In this document: positions 1-6,656 of the stretch, piece by piece
How positions within the stretch are numbered: position 1 is the stretch's first letter
Layout of the letters: each line of letters starts with the position of its first letter
Assembly: GCA_902790525.1 (NCBI GenBank)
Contig: CADASI010000027.1
Span: 1-44,941, forward strand
Direction of reading: 5' to 3'
DNA length: 44,941 nt
Source: an uncultured Eubacteriales bacterium
GTDB lineage: Bacteria > Bacillota > Clostridia > Christensenellales > Aristaeellaceae
Made by a program: the position numbers and the translations under genes
The notes under the pieces: generated by a model
What the model saw: the letters and a program-made list of their open reading frames with translations, nothing else
The model's database searches: none
Told to the model about the DNA's origin: nothing

Positions 1-29
1 GAAAAACCTCACTTTGCCGCATACATTAC

Positions 30-95
30 TTCGGAAAACCCTGTAAAACAAGGTTTCTTTCCGAGACAATGCTTGCGAAAACAGGGTTTTTCGAA
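30..95 (-). terminator. Inverted repeat downstream of nagA, possible terminator
   Basis: Bases 30-44 and 81-95 form a 15-base inverted repeat with one mismatch (core AAAACCCTGT at 35-44 and ACAGGGTTTT at 81-90). It lies just past the nagA stop in the direction of nagA transcription. The loop is long (36 bases) and there is no clean U-run, so this may be a repeat element rather than a terminator. The remaining bases of 1-135 show no gene. Confidence 0.3.
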
Positions 96-135
96 GTTGC
101 CTCAAGGGGAAGGCTTTGGGGCGGATGGTCTCTTT

Positions 136-1275
136 TTATGTCGGAAAAACACGGATGCCTCGGACGAAGGTGGCGCGGACGTTGAAATCGGGGTCGGTGA
201 TGAGGATGTCGGCGTCCTTACCGGGGTCGAGGGAGCCCTTGGCGGCGTCGACGCCGATGCTCATGGCGGGGTGGAGGGCAGCCATATTGACTACCTGCCA
301 CAGCGGCAGGCGGGTGTATTTTTGGAAATTACGGACGGCGCGATCCAGCGTGAGGGCGCTGCCGGCGATGGTGCCGTCGGGGAAGCGGCAGCGGATGCCG
401 TCCACGATCACCGTCGCGCCCATCTGGTCATGGGGGCCGTCGGGCAGTCCCGCGGAGGCGATGGAATCGGTGATCAGCACCAGCCGGTCGGGCTTCTGCC
501 GCGCCATGAGGCCAAACAGCGCGGGGTGGACGTGGAAGGTGTCGCAGATCAGCTCGCAGTACACCCGCCCGTCTGAGAGCGCCGCGCCGACGACCCCGGG
601 CTCCCGGTGGTTCAGCGGCGGCATGGCGTTGAAGGTGTGGGTGGCGTGGGTGACGCCGGCCTCGATGCCCGCCCGGGCCTGATCGAAGGTGGCGTCGGTG
701 TGGCCCATGGAGACGGCGATGCCCATCTCCCGGGCGGCGCGGATGCAGTCAATCGCGCCGTCGATCTCCGGGGCGAGGGTCATGAGGCGTATGACGTCGG
801 CCCAGGGGCGGAGCTTTTCGGCGTCCGGGCGCTGGATACACGCCTCCGCCTGCGCGCCCTTGCGCTTCGGGCTGATGAACGGCCCCTCCGCGTGCGCGCC
901 CAGCACCTGCGCGCCCCGCCAGTCGGGGGCGAGGCTGTCCGCCTGCGCCTGGCGGATGGCGGCGAAGCACCGCTCCAGCGTCGGCCAGTCCAGCGTCATG
1001 GTGGTGGGCAGCCAGGCGGTCACGCCGGTCTGCGCGGCCCGGCGGGACATCTGCCGGAGCTCGTCGAGGCTGTCGTGGGAGGCGTCCCAGCCCATGAAGC
1101 CGTGACAGTGCACGTCGATCAGCCCCGGCGACACACAGCCGCCCGCGGCGTCGATCACCTCCGCGTCCGCCGGCACATCGTCCGTCAGGGCGCGGATCTT
1201 ATCGTCAAACAGCAGGGCCTTGCCCGTCAGCGGGCCGTCCTTCAACAGCAGCGTTCCGTTGATGATGCACTTCAT
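136..1275 (-). CDS. nagA: N-acetylglucosamine-6-phosphate deacetylase
   Basis: This 379-residue cytoplasmic amidohydrolase removes the acetyl group from N-acetylglucosamine-6-phosphate, giving glucosamine-6-phosphate for cell-wall recycling or catabolism. The length is normal for NagA. Visible family motifs are the metal-binding DVHCHGFMGWD near residue 54, HAEGPF with its metal-ligand Glu near 128, GHTDAT and the HATHTFNAM segment in the middle, and the catalytic-Asp region LITDSIASAG near 270. The ATG start has a GGAG about nine bases upstream. It lies 24 bases downstream of the acetyltransferase gene on the same strand, so the two are probably co-transcribed. No nagB or sugar transporter is next to it. 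Identification is firm; the physiological source of the substrate is not shown. Confidence 0.93.
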   Translation of the reverse strand: MKCIINGTLLLKDGPLTGKALLFDDKIRALTDDVPADAEVIDAAGGCVSPGLIDVHCHGFMGWDASHDSLDELRQMSRRAAQTGVTAWLPTTMTLDWPTLERCFAAIRQAQADSLAPDWRGAQVLGAHAEGPFISPKRKGAQAEACIQRPDAEKLRPWADVIRLMTLAPEIDGAIDCIRAAREMGIAVSMGHTDATFDQARAGIEAGVTHATHTFNAMPPLNHREPGVVGAALSDGRVYCELICDTFHVHPALFGLMARQKPDRLVLITDSIASAGLPDGPHDQMGATVIVDGIRCRFPDGTIAGSALTLDRAVRNFQKYTRLPLWQVVNMAALHPAMSIGVDAAKGSLDPGKDADILITDPDFNVRATFVRGIRVFPT

Positions 1276-1299
1276 ATGAGAGTCTCCGTCGAAGAAATA

Positions 1300-2514
1300 T
1301 CAAAAATACTGGCTGATGAACGCCGGTTTGCGGTAGAACAGTCGCGCGGCGCGCTCGGGGGCGCAGCGCAGGCGCACGTCCGGGAGCCACTCGGGGTCGG
1401 CGGCGTCGCAGCAGCCCACGATCAGGCGGCTGAAATCCTGTATGGTGAGCTCGATCTCGGGAGGATCGTCCACCCGGCGCACGGCGTTGGGCCGGTCCGG
1501 AGCGAAGGAGACCTCGAAGCAGCCCGTGTTTTCGGGCAGCAGGGGGTCAGTGACGCCCACGCGCAGGCGGCCCTCGCCGCGGGCGCGGGCGACGCGCAGC
1601 AGGCCCTCGACGTTCACCGCCCGCACCATGCCGCGCTGCTCGATCACGCGCTCCACATTGTCGAAGCTCCACTCGGGCAGCAGGCCGCGCAGGTCGACGT
1701 CCGTGGGCAGATAAAGCGTGGCGTGGCTGTGGTCGGCGGCCAGGCGCATGAGCAGCGCCAGGAGGCCGAAGAAGCCCTCCCTGTCGCCGAACACGAACCG
1801 TAGGCAGCGCAGCTCGCCGCCCTCCGGCACGGCGGTCAGGTGGGCGCGGGGGCGGTCCTGGGCGTCGTAATACACGTAGGTGTAGCGCTTCGTGACGAAG
1901 GGGTCCTCCCGCAGGTACAGGTATTCGGTGTCGCCGTTGAGCACCATGCAGTTGTAGCGCGCCTCGCGGGCGCGATCGACGGCGCGGATGTCGTCGGTCA
2001 GCGGGCGGTCCGGCTCGGAGAGCTGCCAGCGGCCTTCCATGTTCAACGCGGGCATGCCGGAGAGCCTGAGCCGCCAGCGCGTCCAGTCGCACCCCAGCTC
2101 GTAGCCGAATTTGCGGTAGAACGACGTGGAGAAGGGGTAGAGGTAGGACAGCAGCGAGCCGCTGTCGCGGAGGTCCCGCAGGGCCGCCTCGATGCAGCCG
2201 CGGATCGCGCCGCCCTGCCGGTACTGGGGCAGCGACGCCACGCCGCCGATGCCGCCCATGGGCACGTCGCAGCCGTCGAAGCGGGCGCGCCAGGGGATGA
2301 CGGTCAGCGTGGCCAGCATGGTGGCGTCGTCGTCGGCAAAGGCGGCCCACTGGCTGTCCCAGTGGACGTCCTGCATCGACCGGGGATTTTGGCGCACCTT
2401 CTCAAGCGCCGCCTCCGGGGACAGGTTGGCGTCCTGCATCGGATATTCAAAGGCCAGCGCGCACAGCTGCTGGCAGCGCTTGAGCTCCAGGGGACGGATT
2501 TTGCGGATGATCAT
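1300..2514 (-). CDS. Eis-like GNAT family N-acetyltransferase
   Basis: This 404-residue protein has the architecture of Eis-type acetyltransferases: two GNAT-like halves followed by a C-terminal sterol-carrier-like region. The N-terminal half shows a typical acetyl-CoA-binding stretch (VASLPQYRQGGAIRGCIEAAL, about residues 92-112), where the Q/R-x-x-G-x-A/G loop holds the pyrophosphate of CoA. Characterised relatives acetylate amines, including aminoglycosides and protein lysines; the substrate here cannot be predicted. The ATG at 2514 is preceded by AGGAGGG at good spacing. The gene is first in a likely two-gene unit with nagA downstream. The region upstream is occupied by a repeat and a MITE-like element, and no obvious promoter was recognised there. 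Confidence 0.8.
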   Translation of the reverse strand: MIIRKIRPLELKRCQQLCALAFEYPMQDANLSPEAALEKVRQNPRSMQDVHWDSQWAAFADDDATMLATLTVIPWRARFDGCDVPMGGIGGVASLPQYRQGGAIRGCIEAALRDLRDSGSLLSYLYPFSTSFYRKFGYELGCDWTRWRLRLSGMPALNMEGRWQLSEPDRPLTDDIRAVDRAREARYNCMVLNGDTEYLYLREDPFVTKRYTYVYYDAQDRPRAHLTAVPEGGELRCLRFVFGDREGFFGLLALLMRLAADHSHATLYLPTDVDLRGLLPEWSFDNVERVIEQRGMVRAVNVEGLLRVARARGEGRLRVGVTDPLLPENTGCFEVSFAPDRPNAVRRVDDPPEIELTIQDFSRLIVGCCDAADPEWLPDVRLRCAPERAARLFYRKPAFISQYF

Positions 2515-2542
2515 GGTCGGGCCCTCCTGTCGGAAGCGTGGA

Positions 2543-2676
2543 TAATTCCCAATTCCTAGAGTGTGTTTCTAAATGCCGGGAGATGCAGTTTCGAGTGGAT
2601 TTGACTGCATTTCAAGGCGATTTCCCGCAGGCTTAGTGGGACTAAGTTTTAGAAACACACTCTAATTCCTAATTAA
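2543..2676. repeat. Heptamer repeat (AATTCCC/AATTCCT) interrupted by a MITE
   Basis: Short AATTCCC-AATTCCT repeats lie at 2545-2557, and AATTCCTAATTA follows at 2664-2675. Together they would make a continuous AATTCC(C/T) tandem array if the 104-bp element between them were removed. The same words recur at 16.7, 19.7 and 40.4-40.6 kb in this window. Confidence 0.7.
2559..2662. mobile_element. MITE-like element with 17-bp terminal inverted repeats and TA ends (copy 1)
   Basis: The sequence TAGAGTGTGTTTCTAAA at 2557-2573 is matched exactly by its reverse complement at 2648-2664. If the outer TA pairs are target duplications, the element proper is 104 bp. It has no coding capacity. Inside, ATGCAGT (2583-2589) pairs with ACTGCAT (2604-2610), and CTTAGT (2632-2637) pairs with ACTAAG (2641-2646), so it could fold almost end to end. 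TA duplication is the habit of IS630/Tc1-mariner-type transposases, which is the inferred mobiliser. No such transposase lies in the window. A damaged second copy sits at 40528. Confidence 0.72.
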
Positions 2677-4374
2677 TCAAGCGTATTCCCCCAGCCCGCT
2701 GTAATACGCCTCCAGCGCGGGGCGGGCGGCGACGTAGCCGGCCTCGAGACTGGGGTCGAAGTGTCGGCCCATGCCCTCCATGATGATGGCGTCGGCCTTT
2801 TCAAAGGACATGCGCTCCTTGTAGACCCGCTTGCTGACGAGGGCGTCGTACACGTCGGCGATGGCCATGATGCGGGCCTCCAGCGGGATCTCCTCGGCTT
2901 TGAGGCCCTCGGGATAGCCGGAGCCGTCCCAGCGCTCGTGGTGGTAGTGGGCGACGTTCTGGGCGATGCGGCGGAAGTCGTCGTCCTCCACGCCCTTCAG
3001 TATCTCGCGCACGATCCGCGCGCCCTCGGCGGCGTGGGCCTTCATCTTGTCAAATTCCTCCGGGGTGAAGCGGCCGGGCTTGCGCAGTATGGCGTCGTCC
3101 ACGGCGATCTTGCCCAGATCGTGCATGGGCGCGGCCTTGATGAGGTCGCGGCAGAAGTCGTCGTCGAGCGCCGGGACGCCGCCTGCGCGGATGGCCTCGG
3201 TCAGCAGGCGCACGCCCTCGCTGGTGCGCCGGATGTGCCCGCCGGTGGAGTTGTCGCGGCTCTCGACCATGGTGGCCATGCCCAGGAGGAGCTGGTCGTG
3301 CATCTCCACGATGTGGGCGGTCTTCTCGGCCACCTCGCGCTCCAGCTCGGCGTTGTAGTGGCTGAGGAGGTTGATGTAGTGCTGGTCCTCGGTGTCGTCG
3401 GTGAGGAAGAACTGATAGCCCCGCTTGTGCCTGTCGTCGAACAGGTAGGTGATCTTGACGAGGTAGCTGTGGTCGTCCTTCTCGTAATGGGCGGTGTCCC
3501 GGGATTCGTCGCTGCGGAAGGCCTCGAGCCATTGAAGCATCGTCTGCTCTATGAGCGCGCTTCGGGTGATGGGGAGGTCGACGGTCAGGTCGTTGAGGGC
3601 GGGGAAGATTTCCTTGGCGGTGGCGTTGCTGCCCAGGTAGTTGAATTTGAAGTCGACGGAGACGAGCCCCGTGTCGCCGGACTGCACCAGCGAATCCACG
3701 GCCACGTCGGTGATGTCGTACAGGGTCATGCGGTAGACGATGATCAGGTAGATCAGCAGCGCGAACGCGCACGCCGCGGGGGTCAGCTCCACCCGCGGAA
3801 ACAGCGCGCGCCCGCCGAAGAAGGCCGCCATGGCCACCACCACGGGCATGAAGAGCAACAGCAGTATCTTGCGGGAGACCTGGTTTTTGTGCAGGTAGGT
3901 GTAGACGATGGCGATCAGCGTGGCCGAGAAGTAGCACAGTATCAGCACCAGGAACGCCGTGTGCATGAAGGCGTACTGCTTGTGGAACACCACGACGCCG
4001 TTTTCAAGCTCGAACTGCACGTCCTTGTAGAATATCGGGCTGCGGCCGACGGACAGCGCGGAGGCGTACACCACCGTGCTCAAGAACAGCAGCGCCACGC
4101 GGATCCAGCGGTTCAGCGGGATCTGGCACAGGCTGAACACGCTGAACATGATGATCAGCATCAGGTAGCACCCGACCATGTAGGTCAGACGGTTGGCCAT
4201 CAGCGCCTCCTCCAGCGTGGTGGCCCGCGCCAGCAGGGCGTAGCCCAGGTTGATCACCGGCACGAGCACGTAGAGCATCGTGATGTGCGCGTCGAAGTGC
4301 TTGTGCCACATGAACACGTAGATCAGCGTCATGACGATCGACGCCGCCAGCACCAGGTCGTAGTATAACGTCAT
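2677..4374 (-). CDS. Membrane-bound HD-GYP phosphodiesterase
   Basis: This 565-residue protein probably hydrolyses cyclic di-GMP or a related dinucleotide. The first ~220 residues form about seven hydrophobic helices resembling the 7TM sensor module of some histidine kinases. A PAS-like region follows (about 225-330, with VSVDFKFNYLGSNATAKEIF), then a short coiled coil and the C-terminal HD-GYP domain. That domain shows the HDLGKIAVDD metal-binding motif, HHERWDGSGYP as the GYP signature, and IADVYDALVSKRVYK. All key residues are present, so it should be active. An earlier in-frame start adds 14 residues, but the ATG at 4374 has GGAGGG at proper spacing and begins directly with the first membrane helix. 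It is a single gene with its own extended -10 promoter. Confidence 0.88.
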   Translation of the reverse strand: MTLYYDLVLAASIVMTLIYVFMWHKHFDAHITMLYVLVPVINLGYALLARATTLEEALMANRLTYMVGCYLMLIIMFSVFSLCQIPLNRWIRVALLFLSTVVYASALSVGRSPIFYKDVQFELENGVVVFHKQYAFMHTAFLVLILCYFSATLIAIVYTYLHKNQVSRKILLLLFMPVVVAMAAFFGGRALFPRVELTPAACAFALLIYLIIVYRMTLYDITDVAVDSLVQSGDTGLVSVDFKFNYLGSNATAKEIFPALNDLTVDLPITRSALIEQTMLQWLEAFRSDESRDTAHYEKDDHSYLVKITYLFDDRHKRGYQFFLTDDTEDQHYINLLSHYNAELEREVAEKTAHIVEMHDQLLLGMATMVESRDNSTGGHIRRTSEGVRLLTEAIRAGGVPALDDDFCRDLIKAAPMHDLGKIAVDDAILRKPGRFTPEEFDKMKAHAAEGARIVREILKGVEDDDFRRIAQNVAHYHHERWDGSGYPEGLKAEEIPLEARIMAIADVYDALVSKRVYKERMSFEKADAIIMEGMGRHFDPSLEAGYVAARPALEAYYSGLGEYA

Positions 4375-4406
4375 AGCGACAGCCCTCCGCGGCAGTATTC
4401 GCCCAC

Positions 4407-4415
4407 AGTATAGCA
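4407..4415 (-). promoter_or_regulatory. Extended -10 promoter of the HD-GYP gene
   Basis: Read on the minus strand this is TGC-TATACT, an extended -10 element about 33 bases before the chosen ATG. No convincing -35 box was found, which is usual for extended -10 promoters. Confidence 0.4.
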
Positions 4416-4467
4416 AACGGAGGTTAATGCCGCGTTAAAACCTGGGGCGCGCGGCCGTTGAATACAT

Positions 4468-4508
4468 AAAAACAGCCCCCGCTTCCGATGCTTCGGAAAC
4501 AGGGGCGG
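4468..4508 (-). terminator. Intrinsic terminator of the recombinase gene
   Basis: On the minus strand a GC-rich stem (GCCCC pairing with GGGGC, plus inner TTCCGA pairing with TCGGAA) is followed by GTTTTTATG. It lies just past the recombinase stop codon. Confidence 0.75.
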
Positions 4509-4518
4509 GGCGTCGGGC

Positions 4519-6204
4519 TCAGCCGCGGGCGTTGCCGCTCATCTGGCGCTCCTGGGCCTCGATCATCTTCTTGAACGTGTGACCCACACAACCCCGGCCC
4601 TTCCCCAGCGTCCAGGCCGTCGTCTCGCCGGTGAATATGCGGATGTCCAGCCGCATGGCGTTCTCCGCCTCCGGCGTCACGAAGATTCTGTCGATGTACC
4701 GGTCCACAAATTCCCTGCCGATGACGCCGCTCGCGGCGTCCCGCTGCGCCTCTGAAAGCACGCGGCGGATCGCCGCGATCTTCTCCCGAAACGCCTCGTC
4801 GGACTGAAGATGGGCGTTCAGTTCGTCGATCTGCGCCTCGATATCCGCGATCTCCGCGTTGCACTGTCCGGTCATGGCCTTGAAGTCCCTGTCGGTGATC
4901 ATGCCGTCCACGCTCAGCTGCAACAGCTTGCACTTCTTCTTTTCGGCGTTTTCGATGGCCCTGTTCAGTTCGTCGATCCTCTCGGGCAGCCGGTCGCGGT
5001 CGGCCATTTCGGCGTAGAGCCTGATGTACTCCTCCACCATCGCGTCGGCGTCGGTCCGGGTGTCGTGGAACACCTCGTACAAAAGCGGCTGCAATTCGGA
5101 CTCATAGATGGCAAACGACGGGCAGCTCTGCTTCCCGTTTTTGATCTTCCCCGAGCAGATCCACTTGCTGTTGCGTTTGCCGCTGATGTCCCGGGATTCC
5201 TTGCGGTAGTAGGGCTGGCCGCAGCAGGTGCAGTACAGCTTGCCCGTGAGCAGGTTGGCGTGGTTGCAGATGCCCCGGCGGCGCTTCACGTCCTCGCTGC
5301 GCCTGCGCAGCACGGCGTTGGCGGCGTCCCACAGGGCTTCGCTGACGATGGCGGGCACGATCTCGCCCGTCTCGTCCCTGAACATCACCCACTCCTCCGG
5401 CGGCAGGAACTTCTGCTTTTTGGTGAACATGTCCACCACCTTCACCTTGTTGCCGACGTAGTACCCCTTGTACTTGGGGTTGGATATCATGTTCGACATG
5501 GTGACGTGGGATATCCTGTTCCCGTTGAGGTTCCGGTAGCCCTCCTCCCAGAAGAGGTTCTCGATCTGCTTCATGCTGTATCGTCCCGTGGCGTACAGCT
5601 CGAACAGCTCGCGCACCATCGGGGCCTCGGCCTCGTCGATCACCAGTCGCTTATTGTCCTTGCGGTAGCCGAAGATGCGGCTGTTGCCCAGCACCACCTT
5701 CGACTTGATCGCCTGCTGGTGCCCGAACTTCACGCGGCTGGACAGTTTGCGCAGCTCGTCCTGGGCGATGCCGGACATGATCGTCAGCCGCAGCTCGCTG
5801 TCCTCGTCCAGCGTGTTGATGTTGTCGTTTTGGAAAAACACCGCCACGCCGCAGCCCAGAAGCTCCCGCGTGTACTTTATGGAATCCAGCGTGTTGCGCG
5901 CAAAGCGCGTGATCTCCTTGGTGATGATCAGGTCGAACCTGCCGTCCCTGCCGTCAGCCACCATCCGGTGGAAGTTCTCGCGCCTGCGCGTCGAGATGCC
6001 CGACAGCCCCTCGTCGATGTACCCCGGCACGAACGTCCACGCCCTGTTCTTTCGGATCAGGCTCTCGTAGTAGGCCACCTGGTTTCCCAGCGAGTTCAGC
6101 TGCTCGTCCGACTCCGACGACACCCGCGCGTAGTACGTCACCCGCAGCGGGATGTCGTAGATCGTCCGCGTCCGCAGCATCCGCCGCGCATCCAATACGT
6201 CCAT
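4519..6204 (-). CDS. Large serine recombinase (site-specific integrase/resolvase family)
   Basis: This 561-residue DNA recombinase uses a serine nucleophile for strand exchange. The N-terminal resolvase domain begins with YARVSSESDEQ (catalytic Ser in RVS, near residue 30), followed by SLGNQ, DEGLSGISTRRR and TKEITRFARNT. A Recombinase domain follows (GYRKDNKRLVIDEAEAPMVRELFELYA), then a zinc ribbon with CTCCG and later CSGK/C pairs, and a coiled coil (DELNRAIENAEKKK, later AEIADIEAQIDELN). This is the full large-serine-recombinase layout and it appears intact. The ATG at 6204 has GGGAGG seven bases upstream; a longer start at 6237 lacks a good ribosome site. No capsid, conjugation or resistance genes accompany it, so this is a stand-alone recombinase or the remnant of an excised or decayed element. 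Confidence 0.92.
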   Translation of the reverse strand: MDVLDARRMLRTRTIYDIPLRVTYYARVSSESDEQLNSLGNQVAYYESLIRKNRAWTFVPGYIDEGLSGISTRRRENFHRMVADGRDGRFDLIITKEITRFARNTLDSIKYTRELLGCGVAVFFQNDNINTLDEDSELRLTIMSGIAQDELRKLSSRVKFGHQQAIKSKVVLGNSRIFGYRKDNKRLVIDEAEAPMVRELFELYATGRYSMKQIENLFWEEGYRNLNGNRISHVTMSNMISNPKYKGYYVGNKVKVVDMFTKKQKFLPPEEWVMFRDETGEIVPAIVSEALWDAANAVLRRRSEDVKRRRGICNHANLLTGKLYCTCCGQPYYRKESRDISGKRNSKWICSGKIKNGKQSCPSFAIYESELQPLLYEVFHDTRTDADAMVEEYIRLYAEMADRDRLPERIDELNRAIENAEKKKCKLLQLSVDGMITDRDFKAMTGQCNAEIADIEAQIDELNAHLQSDEAFREKIAAIRRVLSEAQRDAASGVIGREFVDRYIDRIFVTPEAENAMRLDIRIFTGETTAWTLGKGRGCVGHTFKKMIEAQERQMSGNARG

Positions 6205-6264
6205 AATCGGCCTCCCAAAGTCCACAACGCTCCGCATCCATTATAGTCGCGCAATCCCCGGCGA

Positions 6265-6432
6265 TCAATGGAAGTTATTGCCTGCCCTCGCGTCGATCCG
6301 GTTGATCATACGGTTGCGCTCGTCCTCCGTAATCACGCCCCGCTCAAACAGCACCTGATTGTAATAGTGCAGCCAGAGCATTTCGCCGACCGCCCGCTTT
6401 TGCGCCTCCATGTGCGTCATGCCGTTGCTCAC
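6265..6432 (-). CDS. Small SHOCT-like protein next to the recombinase
   Basis: A 55-residue protein. Its C-terminal half (FERGVITEDERNRMINRI) resembles the short helical SHOCT motif, a small domain often found with mobile-element proteins; this is pattern recognition, not a search result. GTG at 6432 is preferred because GGGAGGGG lies about seven bases upstream. An upstream in-frame ATG at 6510 would add 26 residues with no ribosome site, and the upstream -10-like ATTATA (475-480, plus strand) would fall inside that extension. It lies 60 bases before the recombinase and is probably co-transcribed with it. A role as accessory or regulator of the recombinase is inferred from position only. Confidence 0.6.
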   Translation of the reverse strand: MSNGMTHMEAQKRAVGEMLWLHYYNQVLFERGVITEDERNRMINRIDARAGNNFH

Positions 6433-6527
6433 CCGATCCCCTCCCTCTTGCAGAGGATGCCCAAACCCATATTGATTATACCCATACAGCCCGCCGATGC
6501 GGCGCGACAATATTCATAAAAACGTCC

Positions 6528-6556
6528 TTGCCTTTCCCGGCGCGATGAGGTATAAT
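6528..6556 (+). promoter_or_regulatory. Promoter of the GGDEF-EAL sensor gene
   Basis: TTGCCT at 6528-6533 and TATAAT at 6551-6556 are separated by exactly 17 bases. The resulting transcript would have a leader of about 95 bases. Confidence 0.7.
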
Positions 6557-6563
6557 AATGTAA

Positions 6564-6608
6564 AGTCTGGAAGAATTTTCTGAAAAGTCTCCGGACTGGG
6601 TCGTCCGG
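6564..6608 (+). promoter_or_regulatory. Leader with two mutually exclusive hairpins
   Basis: CCGGAC (6591-6596) can pair with GTCCGG (6603-6608) to form a 6-bp hairpin. CCGGACT (6591-6597) can instead pair with upstream AGTCTGG (6564-6570), allowing one G-U pair. Such a switch could affect translation of the sensor gene. It does not match the cyclic-di-GMP (GEMM) aptamer consensus as far as can be judged by eye. Confidence 0.3.
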
Positions 6609-6656
6609 GCCACCATACAAAGGAAAAGGTTTCTCAAGCGATCGGGAGTGGATAAT

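Noticed and set aside
6433-6656. An invertible promoter switch operated by the adjacent serine recombinase
   Set aside because: No pair of inverted repeats long enough for recombination sites was found in this spacer.
6557-6656. A cyclic-di-GMP (GEMM) riboswitch in the leader of the EAL gene
   Set aside because: The characteristic conserved loop sequences were not seen; only two short alternative hairpins are present.
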